From Eucommia ulmoides (Eukaryota > Streptophyta > Magnoliopsida > Garryales > Eucommiaceae): 64,000 nucleotides of DNA. Numbering within the stretch: position 1 is the stretch's first letter; every line of letters begins with the position of its first letter. The stretch lies in contig CM028327.1 in NCBI GenBank assembly GCA_016647705.1, positions 7,139,726 through 7,203,725 of the forward strand, in the 5' to 3' direction. This document shows, piece after piece, positions 1-11,196 of this stretch. The notes beneath the pieces are model-generated. The model made no database searches and had not been told where the DNA came from. It was given only the letters and a program-made list of their open reading frames with translations. A program made the position numbers and the translations under genes.

Positions 1-213
1 CTTTTAATTTTACCCACGACACTTTTCTTATTTTAGATTAGATTTTTTATAATTTATATTAAAGCCCCCCTCATTTACCTCAACCCCCTTTGCCCCTTAC
101 CCTTCAGATTATTTATTTAGTACTTTAGAAAAGAGGTTTTTGCATTATATGAAAGAAACATTCAATTTCTTCTTATCCTTTGCAAGCTCAAAATTTTCTC
201 TTAACGAAATACT

Positions 214-355
214 TGGGGCATGTTTGGTTGTTTATAGTGGAGAAAGGAGTATAATATATGATTGTAGGAGTGTTAGTAGGGTCCTCCTCTGTAAATTGAA
301 CAATTGTAAAATGACCCAATTCACGAATTGAAGCACAACCAAACGAGCCCTTAAC
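214..355. mobile_element. Short hAT-like MITE in the intron of the RF298-like gene
   Basis: The stretch begins with GGGGCATGTTTGGTTG and ends with CAACCAAACGAGCCC, which are inverted copies of each other apart from a few bases. Ends of this type, and an AT-rich centre without a coding frame, are typical of small non-autonomous hAT-like elements in plants. It lies left of the splice donor at 393/394, so within the intron of the E3 ligase gene. The rest of 1-393 is AT-rich intron without further features I can name. No clear target duplication was found. Confidence 0.45.
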
Positions 356-393
356 AAATAACTTCAAAAAAACATGAATTTAATCAGACATAC

Positions 394-2274
394 CTCAAGT
401 TGATCCCGGAGACCTTTGGCTTGCTCCAGGTCCCGCTGCAGTTGCCCCAGCTTCCGCTTCTCCGCCAGGAGCTCCTCCAGGAAAAACGTCTTTTGCTTCT
501 CCCAAGACTGAAACTGCACCAACGTCCTCCTCTCCCGCCTTGACACCTCCTCACAGCTGGTGGCTGCCTCCACCGCCCTCAGCCTCGCTGCCTCCATCTC
601 CCTCCTCAGCCCTGCATTCTCTACCTCCAGCCGCCGGACAGCGGTGTTAGCCCTCTCCACCTGCCCGCTCGCCTTGCACAGGGCGTTCTCCATCTCCGTC
701 AGCTTCTTCATCGTGTTCTCCTCCAGACTCTGCTTCTCTCTCTTCAGCCGTTCCACCTCCTCTCTCTCCTGCCTCAGCGTCTTCAGCTCGGCTTTGTCTT
801 TGCCAAGCCGTCTAGCAGCCTGCATCACCTTCTGGTTAGCCCATTCCGTCCACTCCCCAAGCTCATTTTGCAGCTCCCTGACCCTAGGAACAAGCTTCAA
901 TATTATCTCGTCTTTACTATCCTGTGGGACCCATTTCCCCGATGACCTGTCATACGGTATACCAGTATGGCCACAGCTCGGAGGCTCACCATTGCAAGTC
1001 GTGGCGAGCGAAAGAGTGAGATCAGTCTCGGTCTCAGTCTCAGTAGCTTTTGGTAATGTAGAATTGGTGTTAACACACTCCAATCCAGAGCTAGTCTCTA
1101 CGGCCTTACTAATCTTTAAGGGAGCGTTTGGCAACGACTTATTTTTTTTATCCAAAAGCAACCCCCCAAAACTACTGATTTTGCCCGTTCTTGAAGACCC
1201 CTTGGAGCCATACGTGCGGTAGTGCTTGTCGAGCGACTTCTGGCGAAGCACATACTCTCTCTTCGAAATCCCCGAAATTTTTCTGCTTGCACCGAGCTTT
1301 TCCTCTTGTAAAAACCCAAAATCTTTATCTGAAGAACTATTTTTCGGTTTCAAACATGGAATTGAAGCCATTGAGACTGGATCAGACGAAGAGCTATGGC
1401 CACACTCTACAGAAGAATTCGGGTTTTTACATTGGGTTTGAAGATTGATTTCTGAACCTTTGGCCTCGTTAGAGACCGATGAACTCAAATTCGATAGCCC
1501 ATCGCCTATCAAATCACTCAATGGATCACTATCCATTGCACAAGCTTGAGATACATTCATGTCGCATATCAACAAGCACCACATTGCATCGCCCGTGCTA
1601 AAAAAAGGTCTAATTTCACGAAGAACACAAACCAACTCCGCCAAAATATACCTCTCCATCTCTTGTAAATCTTCAAAACAATGCTCTGACCTCGGCGAAT
1701 TCTCCTTCCCATTTCGAATAAACGACAAGGTGTTCTCGACAATGTTTGAGACCGTGTCTTTGCACCCGTAGCAAAGGCCAGACCTCAACACGGCCTTCGT
1801 CGAGGCCTCCTCTGTGTAGCCCAAAGTCACTATTTTCTTGATCGCGGTCTTGAAAATCGCGTCCAAATTGCTTAGGGCGAGCTCTTCGAGCTGCGATTCG
1901 GTGAGGTCACTCCAATCGGCATCATGAAACTCTTCCGTGGATTCGATCTCGTCTGTGGGCCGACTGGGGCCCACTTCGCTTGATCCAATGGCACACGATA
2001 ACCCTAGGTCAAGTTTTAGGGCATCAGGATGGTCTTGGTTGAGAGTGCTACAACACATATCGCATCCGTTTGGGATGATATCGAATTTTTCGGCTGAGAA
2101 TTCATAGTTTGTGAATTGATTTTGAGGTAAGATTAAGGTCTTGTTTGGGTCGGATGGAGGTGGATCGGCTCGAAATTTTCTCTTATTCCTACTTGATTTT
2201 TCTTGGACGGTTATGGAAGACGATGGAACTTGACACGAAGTACTACTACATGCCTTAGCAACCATAGACGCCAT
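394..2274 (-). CDS. RF298: RF298/RF4-like RING E3 ubiquitin ligase, 5' large exon (gene continues beyond left edge)
   Basis: The reading frame matches the plant RF298/RF4 (MND1-interacting-like) E3 ligase family. It has an N-terminal basic segment (NKRKFRADPP), the conserved DWSDLTESQLEELALSNLD block, a UBA-like region with GYTEEASTKAVLRSGLCYGC, the block ETRPFF-like 'REIRPFFSTGDAMWCLLICD', and a long C-terminal coiled coil rich in E, K, R and L. The catalytic C3HC4 RING expected at the C terminus is not in the window; the exon stops at 394 with donor GAG|GTATGT. An in-frame ATG also exists at 2307, but the minus strand has a good acceptor (TTGTGCAG) at 2285-2284 between the two ATGs, and family members start MASMVAKA, so I prefer 2274. 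The family binds ubiquitin E2 enzymes through the RING and probably acts in cytosol or nucleus. Visible part is 627 residues. Identity is very likely; exact paralogue (RF298 or RF4) is not decided. Confidence 0.93.
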
Positions 2275-2282
2275 ATCTCTAA

Positions 2283-2412
2283 GCTGCACAATAGAGAATT
2301 CCTTCATATAATTTGAATCATATTTGCATAACTATATATATAATGTGTGTGTATATATATATATATTACCTAACCAATTCAAACAGCCAAATTCTAATAG
2401 AAGAACAAAGAC

Positions 2413-2449
<37 letters not shown>

Positions 2450-2983
2450 TTAATCAATGGATACATAGATATATAAAAAGAAGAACACAATTGCATACTG
2501 TGATCGAGGGATTCAAAGCTATTAACATGAAGCTGGAAACAATTTCGTCATTGTTATTCAAATCAAAGAACAATTTAAGCACATTGTAAACTGATAGTGA
2601 TTGCTCAACGAAACATTTGAACAATCAATTGAACATCGATTGAGAAAGGAACTTCGGAATCATACCGGACCTTTCACTGAACTGGAATCAAGAAAATATC
2701 AACCGAATTTTCTGCATCAAACGTGAATATTAATCAGGAAATATAAGACACACAAACGAAAAATCAACAAACGAGGCATCTGTACAATACAAGTAAATTT
2801 ATCGATGATCCACATACAAATCAACGATCGAAACAAACAACAAATCGCAAAATTAACCAGAATAAGAAATTAACAGCACGCACAAATTGAAGAATATGAA
2901 TACACTGTGTTCTATCAGAAGATCCGCAACAAGAGTGAATTAAATCTATCGTTTATTGTTCGAATTATCGATCGAGGCATACC
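2283..2983 (-). other. Probable 5'-UTR intron and leader of the RF298-like gene
   Basis: On the minus strand a donor-like ATCTG|GTATGCC occurs at 2983/2982 and the acceptor TTGTGCAG at 2284. The AT-rich interval between them has dinucleotide runs (TA, CA) around 2335-2450 and no coding frame. A CT run at 3096-3117 just upstream fits a plant leader or core promoter. Other donor-like sites inside (about 2366 and 2667) leave the exact splicing open. Confidence 0.4.
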
Positions 2984-3117
2984 AGATTTAAGCTAATTTT
3001 CCAGCAATCAAAGGTGCGATTGCATCGGTGAGAAGTAGAGAAAAATCGAGAGTTCTTGGTGTCTTTTATTCTTTGTTCTTTATAACATTGGGCGTTTCTC
3101 TCTCTCTCTCTCTCTCT

Positions 3118-3458
3118 AAATTGGGAGATTTTCTTTTCCTATTTCTTTTTCTTTTTGGTAATTTTTGGCTAAATTATAGTTTGGCCTCCTCTAGTTTTTA
3201 CACATTTTCTAAGTAATCCTCTATAGAACCCTAATTAAAATTGGACACCGATGGTTGATTCGGGTATCTGAGTTGAAGTGATAACATTGGGCAGACCGAT
3301 TAGGCGAGCAGTAAGCATGGGCATCTAACAGATGCAAAAACTTGATCAGTGATCTCTAACAAAGTCCCTCCAGTTTAAAAATAAAACTTAAGAAAAATTT
3401 TGTTGAGTATACTCAACAATACATGATGGTGTGTATGTATCTGGCGGTGTAAGTCAGA

Positions 3459-3522
<64 letters not shown>

Positions 3523-4815
3523 AGTGTGTGTGTGTTGAGATTTGCAAGGAGAGTCACGTTTCTAAAAGAGTATTGCCTAAAATCGAATTTTTGTTACATA
3601 AGGGTTAGAACCAAGTGTGTGAAAAGCTCCCTCATGATGGTGTGAATCTCGCCCATTTGCCTCTCTAGACTGTTTATTCGAGAGGCGTCATTAACCCCTA
3701 AGGTCTATTTGAAAAAGTTATCCGAGTGGGCACTGGGTTTGAGGAGAAAGATTTGGTGAATGTTTGTCAACGGCCTGCTATTGTGATTGATATTATTTGT
3801 CTAAATCTTGTGATCGTCAAATCTTAGCCAAGCCGAATACGACATATTAAAAGGAGATTAAGTGCCCAAAATAGGAGGTTGAGTTTAATCTAGCAAGTGA
3901 TGAAATGAGAGACGAGTATGACACTAAACATGTGGGTCGTCCCTTACGGTTTGGGATGACCACAAGTCCTCAACAGGCCGACGTGAGAGCTCTCTGGATA
4001 TAGGTTGGCTTGAGCTCGGTCATGACCTATTCAACAAAGGCAGAATCAACCCTACAAGGTGGGAGAGATCAACTAAATTTGAGGGGGACATCTGTATATT
4101 TTTAAAGAATAAAAATTACACATAAATCTCTAATATTTTTCAAAATTTTGCCAAAGCCACCACCTCAGTCCCTCCTCCAACCCTACCATCCTTGGGCAAC
4201 AAGAGCACAACCGCCACGTGAGGTCAATCCCGCCTACAGGCACACTACTTTTGCACGGGGTGTTCCCACTGAACTTGTGACCGACCCTTCAAGAGACACA
4301 TGCAAGGTGGATTTTACTCATCATCCTCTAACTTCGATCTATGTCAATGGTCCTTTTCCATCCTTTCTTTATTTATTTTTTCATGAATTAACTATAATAG
4401 TTTTAAGAGTTTAAATTGGACAAAAGTAGCAATTTAAACCTAATTTATAGGGTCTAGACACGATAAATAAAAATTAAGAGGCCAACTATAAAACTTTGTT
4501 AAATATAGAGGGTCAAAAGTATAATTATTTGTTTTGTGTTTCAGTATTAATCAAGCCATCTAACCACTAAAGGCACTAACCAGGGCAATTCACATGCATG
4601 TGTGAGTACCTATGGAGTGTGTTGGTATTTCCAAATTACAATTATACAAAGGAAGTGCTTGAAAGGAAATCAAATAAAAAAATTATTCATGCCCCCCTAT
4701 TTTTATTTTTATTTTTTATACCTAAATTAAAAATAAAAAAATAAAAAAATAGTTCATTTATTACACTAAGCCCCTCTTTAAATAGGCCCTCATAGTGTCA
4801 AATACTAAAATACAC
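3118..4815. other. Intergenic, nothing coding; (CT)n(AT)n microsatellite
   Basis: No frame here has a recognisable protein. A compound microsatellite, about 38 bases of CT followed by about 25 of AT, lies at 3461-3522. Moderately GC-rich stretches (3900-4330) may be old repeat sequence but have no ends or protein signature I can identify. AT-rich imperfect palindromes occur around 4690-4750. Confidence 0.5.
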
Positions 4816-6110
4816 GGAGGTTAACCCCAGTAGGCTTGAGCGCTGGGCGAGGACAATGTGTAGGTTGGCAAAATGTCAGCAGATGGTGCGAAGTTATGGA
4901 AACTTGGTATCAGAGTGGATTTTTGACCAAGGCAAATGTGTTGGTCTTGACTGCCAACATTATTATGGCTCCTCAAACATTCTGTATTTGTTGTTGGCAC
5001 TCGGGTTATTTTGTTTAAAGTATTATAAGGGTATACTTTCCTCAAAGACCCTTGGCTTGCTAAGGGATGCCGACACGAGAAGGTAACTATAAGGTAAGGC
5101 TAACACGTGATGGAAGCCTTGGGACATGGCTTATACAAGAATTTTTGTTACGTGCGGAAACCAGGGTGTGACGTGCATTAGCATACAAGGGTGTCGTAGG
5201 ACAATGTCGGTGGGCATTGAACGTTGTTGAACCTAGGTTCAATGCTAGGATCGATGTTCATGGGCGTGCAATGACACCGAAGAAGACCTGGGCTCGCGGT
5301 CAATACAACAAGCATTAGCAATACATCAACGCACACATCAGCGAAATAGGGCATTTTTGGGCAATGCAAGTGGGTATTGGGGAGCGTTGGAGTGACATTC
5401 AAGGTAGTCCTAAGCGCAACATGAGGTTTGAGTTTTCAGGGGCGCAACATGAAACCAAGGAAAGACCTTGGCATAGGACCAAGGCAATACGGGCAAAATG
5501 TAAGCGCATCACCATGGTCTGGTCACGATCATGCGGGCGACATGGTAAACCGTTGCTGCATAGCTGTGGAAAAAATACAAGGATGGGCAATACTAGCTGG
5601 ACGGTTTGGTGTTTCTAGTACTTGGTTAAGGTGCACAAAAATTGGTTAAGTATAGGGTACATGTTGGTGCATATGCTAGACTGATGGAGGTAGTTACCTG
5701 ATTTTCTGCAGATAAGTCAGGGTCACTACCATGCCAGCATGTCTTGACACCTATCTAGGTAGATGTCTATCCATGAGCCTAGCAGTTGGTATGTCAACTG
5801 CTATCTTCTTCCTATTAATTCAAGGTTGAGTGTCAAGGTTCAGTTAAGAGTTTGTTTTTACAACCCTTGATCGAAAATCAATATATATTTCGTTGTTTCG
5901 TGAGTTATAGAAATAGGATTGGTCTTTGGCCATACATGTAGTGCATTTTTATACCGTTTCTAGTGCATATGCGTGTGTTGGGTTGTCACAGACCTTGTGA
6001 TGTGCTGGAACAATAGTGTGGCAGACTGATAGTTGGGTAGTCATGCCATCACATATGCAAAAATTTCATGTTGAAAATTAAACTTGTGAAACCTTCCATA
6101 ATGGAGACTC
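4600..6110 (+). mobile_element. Degenerate LTR-retrotransposon relic with PBS-like site
   Basis: TTGGTATCAGAGTGG at 4905-4919 closely matches a plant primer-binding site complementary to initiator tRNA-Met. The following 1.1 kb is richer in GC than the neighbourhood, with several frames broken by stops and no gag or pol motif I can recognise. I could not place LTR ends. It may be a fragment of a non-autonomous element; the PBS-like match is the only firm signal. Confidence 0.3.
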
Positions 6111-6169
6111 CTAGACTATATTTGGATTGAGAGATACGAAGGAAAGGGAAAACAAAAGAAGAGATGCTA

Positions 6170-6530
6170 TGTAAGACCCTGATTTTTAAAGTCGTATTTT
6201 AAAAAAAAAAAAAAAAGTTTCAAAAATAAATAAATAAATAAAAATAAAAATATAATAAAATAAAATAAAAATAAATAAATAACGGTGTAGATGGCGTAAT
6301 ATATTTGATTTAAATATTGTAGGGGTCAATTTATAATTTTTAAAATATTAGATATTAATTTGGGTTTAATTCAAAACTTAACAAAATAGAGGGGGGATGA
6401 GTGTAATTACACTATTATGTTTTTTTTTTGTTTCCTACTGTTTATACACACACATGTATATATACATATATATATATAAATGCAACGTGTAATCAAATGG
6501 TGCTCAGAGAGGATACGTGGCCAATCTCTC

Positions 6531-6569
<39 letters not shown>

Positions 6570-9036
6570 TGCACACGCGGGAGAAGGAGGAAGAGAAATC
6601 GAAAACGGAGAGAGAGAAAGGAGAGAGAGGGAACGTCCGACGCTGGGGGAGTCGGTCGGCCGTCGATTGTCCAGTGGCATGCGGTTGTCACATGTTCGCC
6701 GTCTGTGTGTGTGGTGCAGTGTAGGTGTATGGGGTGAGTTCGGTCAGTGAGTTTCGTCGACAGAGGTGGCGGTGGTGTGTTTGATCATCATCGTCGTCGC
6801 CGAAATTGGCCGGAGTGTGATTTAGAGAGAGAGAGAGCAGGGCAAGCGTGTGTGTGCGCGCCTGCAGTGTGTGTGTATTCTTCCGTATTGTTGGTGTATG
6901 TGTGTGTGTGCGCAGACGGTGGGGATGATCGGCGATCGTCACGGTGTCATCGTCGGTGAGTGGAAGTATGAATTCTGAATGTGTATGTGGGTATTTAGTT
7001 GTGGGTACGTGATCAGAGGTGTGTGAGCGTGTTTTCTGTGCGTTTATAGTTGTTATAGGTGGTCGCCATCGGAGTGGAGAGTAGAGAGAGAGGGTGCCGT
7101 CGACTTCGCGGGATGAGCATGTTTGTGTGTGGTTCTGTTCTGAGGTCTGGTGGGGTGTGTGTGTGGTTGTTCTTCAGTCTTGACCGTGTGTGTGCGCTCC
7201 TCCGACCAGTGTGGGTATGTACCGTCGTCGGACAGTCTGTGCGTGTGTAGTGGGTGTCGTGTGTGTGTTGCAAATCAGATGATCGGGACGGTGAATGCGT
7301 GTGTTTGGCGTTTGGGGGTGGGTTTGTGTGTGATTGATTGGGGATGGGCGGCCGACAGAGGCGGTAAACGGAGATGGCGTGATCGGAGGTTCGTCGGCGG
7401 CGGCAGCAGCAGAACAGCGAACAGAAGCGGGAGAAGAAGAAGCGGGAAAGGAAAAAAAAAAAAAAAGAGAAAAAAAAAAAAGGGGAAAAAAGAAGAGGAA
7501 ATTGCACAAACCCCCCAATAGAAATAAAAATCCAATCTCGCGGCTATCGGGAAATCCGGGAAAGGTAGAATTTCGAACTTCTTTAATATATGTATTTAAT
7601 GGTTTAAATAGAAATGGCGATAGGAAATAGTGAGACCGATCACATGAATAAACTTGATATAATAAACCGTAACGGAGTAATATTAGTTGAATAGTAATAT
7701 TTCATAATAAAATACGGGAAATAAAATATCACGGAAATTAAGACCTGCATTTCATGGTTAGGTTTTTTTTACATAAAAATATTAATTCAGGCCCTGTCAC
7801 TACTAGGTTTGCAGGCATTGGAGTACCGGTAGAGAATAGGCGATTAACGTCTTCGAAAACGGATAATCAGGTGAGTGTACTGTCTTCTTACCAAACTATT
7901 TTTATCAATATATGATAGAAAATGGTTGTATTTATATTAGATGCTTTTAAAATTTTGTAGATCAAGCAGGTTTTGGATGAGTTGGTAAAAATGGGATTTT
8001 CGCAAGATTACGATGGTTTTCGAAAAGAATGTGAAAATGGTTTTGGTGAAATCAGACATTTTTATAAAGAAAAATGAGAAATATGATTTTGGACTAAAAA
8101 AATCAGTTTTAGAAATAGAGGGTGATATTTGAGGTTTGACGATATTGATTAGACGATAATATTGGGTTGTGAATTGATGATGACATTATTGATTTGACAA
8201 TACTATAGTATTTATCTGTTTCGGCAGAGTGATGGTATTGATTTGACGATATTGTTGATTGGACGATGCCATAGTATTTATTTGTTTCGGCAGAGTGATA
8301 TGATCCGCTTCGGCGGAGTGATGTTTATCTGCTTCGACATAGTGATGTTAGACGTTTGTACTGCGCAGTGATTATCCACTTCGGCGGAGTGATGAGTGTT
8401 CGTAGGAAGGCATATCCTACGGATGGTACGGTACAGTTGCAAACTCCCGATCGTAAGATTAAAACGATCACTATGGCTAGCCAGTGTGCGTTGTGGTGGA
8501 GTGTGTGTTTGAGATGTGGTATTTTACTTATATTGGGTAATTTATTATTTATTGTGGTGATTGGTACGATTTTATACTAGATGGATTTGGATGGAACTTT
8601 TCTATATCGCTTAATTCTCACTGCTTATATACTTATGCTTGATCCATATTTAATTATGGTAGTATTTAGAATGTATTATTATTTAAAAAGAAAAAAAATA
8701 TATTTTACTAAGAAGGCAGTACACTCGCAGGTACAACAGTTAAGAGTCGGTCCCCTACTGGCGCTAGGTAGAGTCCAGTGATGGTGTAGTATGAAAATAT
8801 TTTGGGAGGAGCTGTCTGAGACGAACCTATGGGAGCTTCACTGCTATTATACTTTTGTTGTTATTACAATTCAGGAACGGGTGCGTCCCCAGTTAGAGAT
8901 GATGTATATGGTCAGAATTTTTGGTTGTATATTTTTGTATGCACTTTGTCGGTTACTGATGGGTTTGATTTAAGATGAGGTCATGTCGACGTCACGCTGA
9001 CCCCACAGTGACAGGTGTTCGGGGTGGGGTGTGACA
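6170..9036 (+). mobile_element. Solo LTR of a Ty3/gypsy-type element (about 2.9 kb)
   Basis: The element begins TGTAAGACCCTGATTT and ends GGGGTGTGACA, giving the TG...CA ends of an LTR. It is flanked by TGCTA (6165-6169) and GGCTA (9037-9041), a 5-bp target duplication with one mismatch. No PBS, polypurine tract or gag-pol follows, so it is a solo LTR left by recombination. The interior has GT-rich and purine-rich tracts and CA/TA runs (6440-7520), then AT-rich sequence. A second member of the family starts at 62144 and shares the start and an inner block (7663-7730 here, 63946-64000 there). The assignment to Ty3/gypsy is by overall LTR style, not by protein. Confidence 0.75.
8100..8400 (+). 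repeat. Short direct subrepeats inside the solo LTR
   Basis: Units built on 'TTCGGCAGAGTGAT' or 'TTCGGCGGAGTGAT' recur at about 8219, 8286, 8307 and 8379, with degenerate versions at about 8334 and 8360, interleaved with 'GATTTGACGATATTG' copies at about 8136, 8192 and 8237. Units are irregularly spaced (20-60 bp). Such subrepeats are common in the U3 part of plant LTRs; a regulatory role is possible but not shown. Confidence 0.6.
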
Positions 9037-9450
9037 GGCTAACTCTCTTTATCGTGTTTGGATAGTTTATTAAAAGGTGTTTGGATAGTTTATTAAAAGG
9101 AAAGAAGAGAAAACATATTGTTATAAGTTATTTGAAATAGTAACCTTTTCACTATTTTTTACCGCATTTTCTCTCCAAATTTCTTTAGAGTGTGTTTGGA
9201 CGAGGTATTTGAAAGAGTGATTCATTTGAAAAAGGAATTTCTAAAATTCTCTTTCTAAAATCCTTTGTCTGTTATTACTAAAAGAAATTTATAAAATTCA
9301 TTGAAATTTTAAAACAGAATTTTAAAAGGGGTAGATAATATTTCCAAATTCCTTCCTAATACCTGTTATTTGTCAAATCCACCCAAGAGGGAATTTGCTC
9401 TGATTCTCCTAATTGCATCCGCGTGCTGCTCAACTTTTGATACTGCTCAT
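9037..9450. repeat. AT-rich MITE-like segment with a 24-bp direct duplication
   Basis: The phrase TGTTTGGATAGTTTATTAAA occurs twice in immediate succession (about 9056 and 9080). Further on, GTGTGTTTGGACGAGGTATTTG at 9190 has the 'GTTTGGA' style of hAT-like MITE ends. No matched pair of ends could be placed. Confidence 0.35.
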
Positions 9451-9707
9451 CCATTGTTCATCGTCTCCGTCGCTCGTCACTGTTTGCAGCTTCTCGCCGT
9501 TGATGGCGTCACATTTTACGCAATCTAATACCGTTAATCTAAGTTTTGTCAATATTTTGAATTAAATAAATTAATTTAATTTATTTATTTTATTTTATTT
9601 TGTAGATTTGAAGTATCAACCGAAAAATACGTTATCGTTCTTGAATTAAATACAGTCCAAAAACCAAAACTTGTTGGTGATGGAGCAAACATGGGTGTCA
9701 ATGTTTT

Positions 9708-9950
9708 CAATACGTGAATAGTGTTGTATGTGTGAATAGTTTTGTAAGCATGAATAGTATTGTACGCGTGAATAGTGTTGTACATGTGAATAGTATGCGG
9801 TTCTACTGACGAGGAACAGTGGAATACGCGTGAATAGTGATGTTTGAATGAATAGTAACCATGTGCTCGTGAATAGTGCCTGCATGCTCGTGAACAGTGA
9901 TCATGTGCTCGTGAATAGTAAAATGTGTACGCGTGAATAGTGAACTAAGT
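9708..9950 (+). repeat. Minisatellite of GTGAATAGT units
   Basis: The core (G/A)TGAATAGT, with one GTGAACAGT variant, recurs about eleven times at 18-26-bp spacing, mostly preceded by a variable CGC, CTC or TACG triplet. It lies directly upstream of a TATA-like TTATAAATAGAAGG at 9973. This arrangement resembles an LTR U3 enhancer array next to its own promoter. Confidence 0.7.
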
Positions 9951-9959
9951 TTTGATTGT

Positions 9960-10830
9960 GCCTTTCAAGGAGATTATAAATAGAAGGGTCGTTATTCATT
10001 CAAGAACATACGATATTCTAGACCATATTTCTTCATCATTCCTTGCAGGAGAGAAGCCAAGGTTCCTAATGGCAATGTGGAGATTTCAGTTTTGAAGATT
10101 GTATCTGAGAAACTGCCATTCTACACTACTATGAGCGGCTAATCTTCTTTCAATCGGGTTGGGATTGTGGTGAGGTATTTTCGAGATATTGTAATATTGT
10201 ATTTTTCTATTTCATTGTTGAATTTTCTGTAACAATTGTGTAACATGAATCTCGTTCTTATCTTGGTATTATTGTAATTGGATTTATTGTCAAAATATTA
10301 TTGTAGAGATTTTGGTTTAAATCTGATTACTATTAGAATATTAGATCATGTACCTATGGTCTAGATCTAATGGTCACACAATCGTATTTTTGGGGATTAA
10401 TTATTGTCTGGATGATTTATGCCTAGATTTTAATTCACAGTAGATTAGTGTAATGTAGGAATTAAATACCGAAGATAAATTATTGCCAGAGAATAACAAT
10501 CCAACATTTATGAGTACTTTCGACTTGTAGTTGGGAACACTTGTTTGCACAAATCCGATTTGAATAGAAAATGCAAAAATAACATAATACTCAAAATACA
10601 ACCCACAATTCTTAACCCGGTACTCTATTTTATTTTATTTGTAGATTTAGTTTTTATTTTTCCTTTATTAAAAATTCAAAAAAAAAAAAAATCTAAACTC
10701 GTTTTCGTTTAGGAAAGAAAAATAATTGAAAATTGATAATTACAAGACCGATCCATGTGGTTCGACACTCGTACTTAAGCATACTATACTACGATATTTT
10801 GCGCTTAATAAGGGTATTATTTTTTTAGCG
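9960..10830 (+). mobile_element. Relic of a Ty3/gypsy LTR (promoter, U5) and 5' leader
   Basis: It starts with a TATA-like box (9973-9986) followed by a transcribed-region-like segment containing 'CTATGAGCGGCTAATCTTC' at 10128, a phrase typical of Athila/Ogre-type LTRs. It ends with a leader-like part at 10735-10800 ('GGTTCGACACTCGTACTTAAG'). A homologous but differently decayed copy lies at about 46730-48150. No PBS or coding region survives. The lineage assignment is from memory of these motifs. Confidence 0.5.
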
Positions 10831-11196
10831 ATCAGTTGTCGCCCGCGTTGTGGCCTTATGCTCGTTGTTGCTCACTATTGCCTTTTGCTCATTTTGTTGT
10901 TGTCCTTTCCTGTTTGCTTAGCTGATGTTGTTTTTGCGTCCGTTGTTTCCATCGTCTCTACGTCCATCCAACTCGTTGTCGTCTCTTCCTCTCTTCTCTC
11001 TATCTCCATGTCCATCTTCTCATATATGTGCTCGTACAAATGAATCTCTTTCTACCTCCTTTCTCTCTTATCTCCATCTCTAACTTCTTAGATGACTTTG
11101 TTGTTATTGTTATTGATTTTTATCCCATTTTTTTCTTGGTTATTTTTATTGATTTTTATCTCAAATCAATAATCCTTATTGTTCTAAAATTGGGTG
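10831..11196. other. Low-complexity intergenic stretch
   Basis: T-rich sequence with GTTGTTGTC and ATTGATTTTTATC repeats. An open frame of about 100 codons at 10726-11043 is low complexity and has no family resemblance, so I do not call it a gene. Confidence 0.5.

Noticed and set aside
560-1222. Long plus-strand open frame opposite the E3 ligase exon
   Set aside because: It is the antisense shadow of the RF298-like coding exon; its sequence is low-complexity Ser/Leu and fits no family.
6407-7630. Many overlapping open frames on both strands in GT- and purine-rich DNA
   Set aside because: They arise from CA/GT and GA simple repeats inside a solo LTR; translations are repetitive and have no domain.
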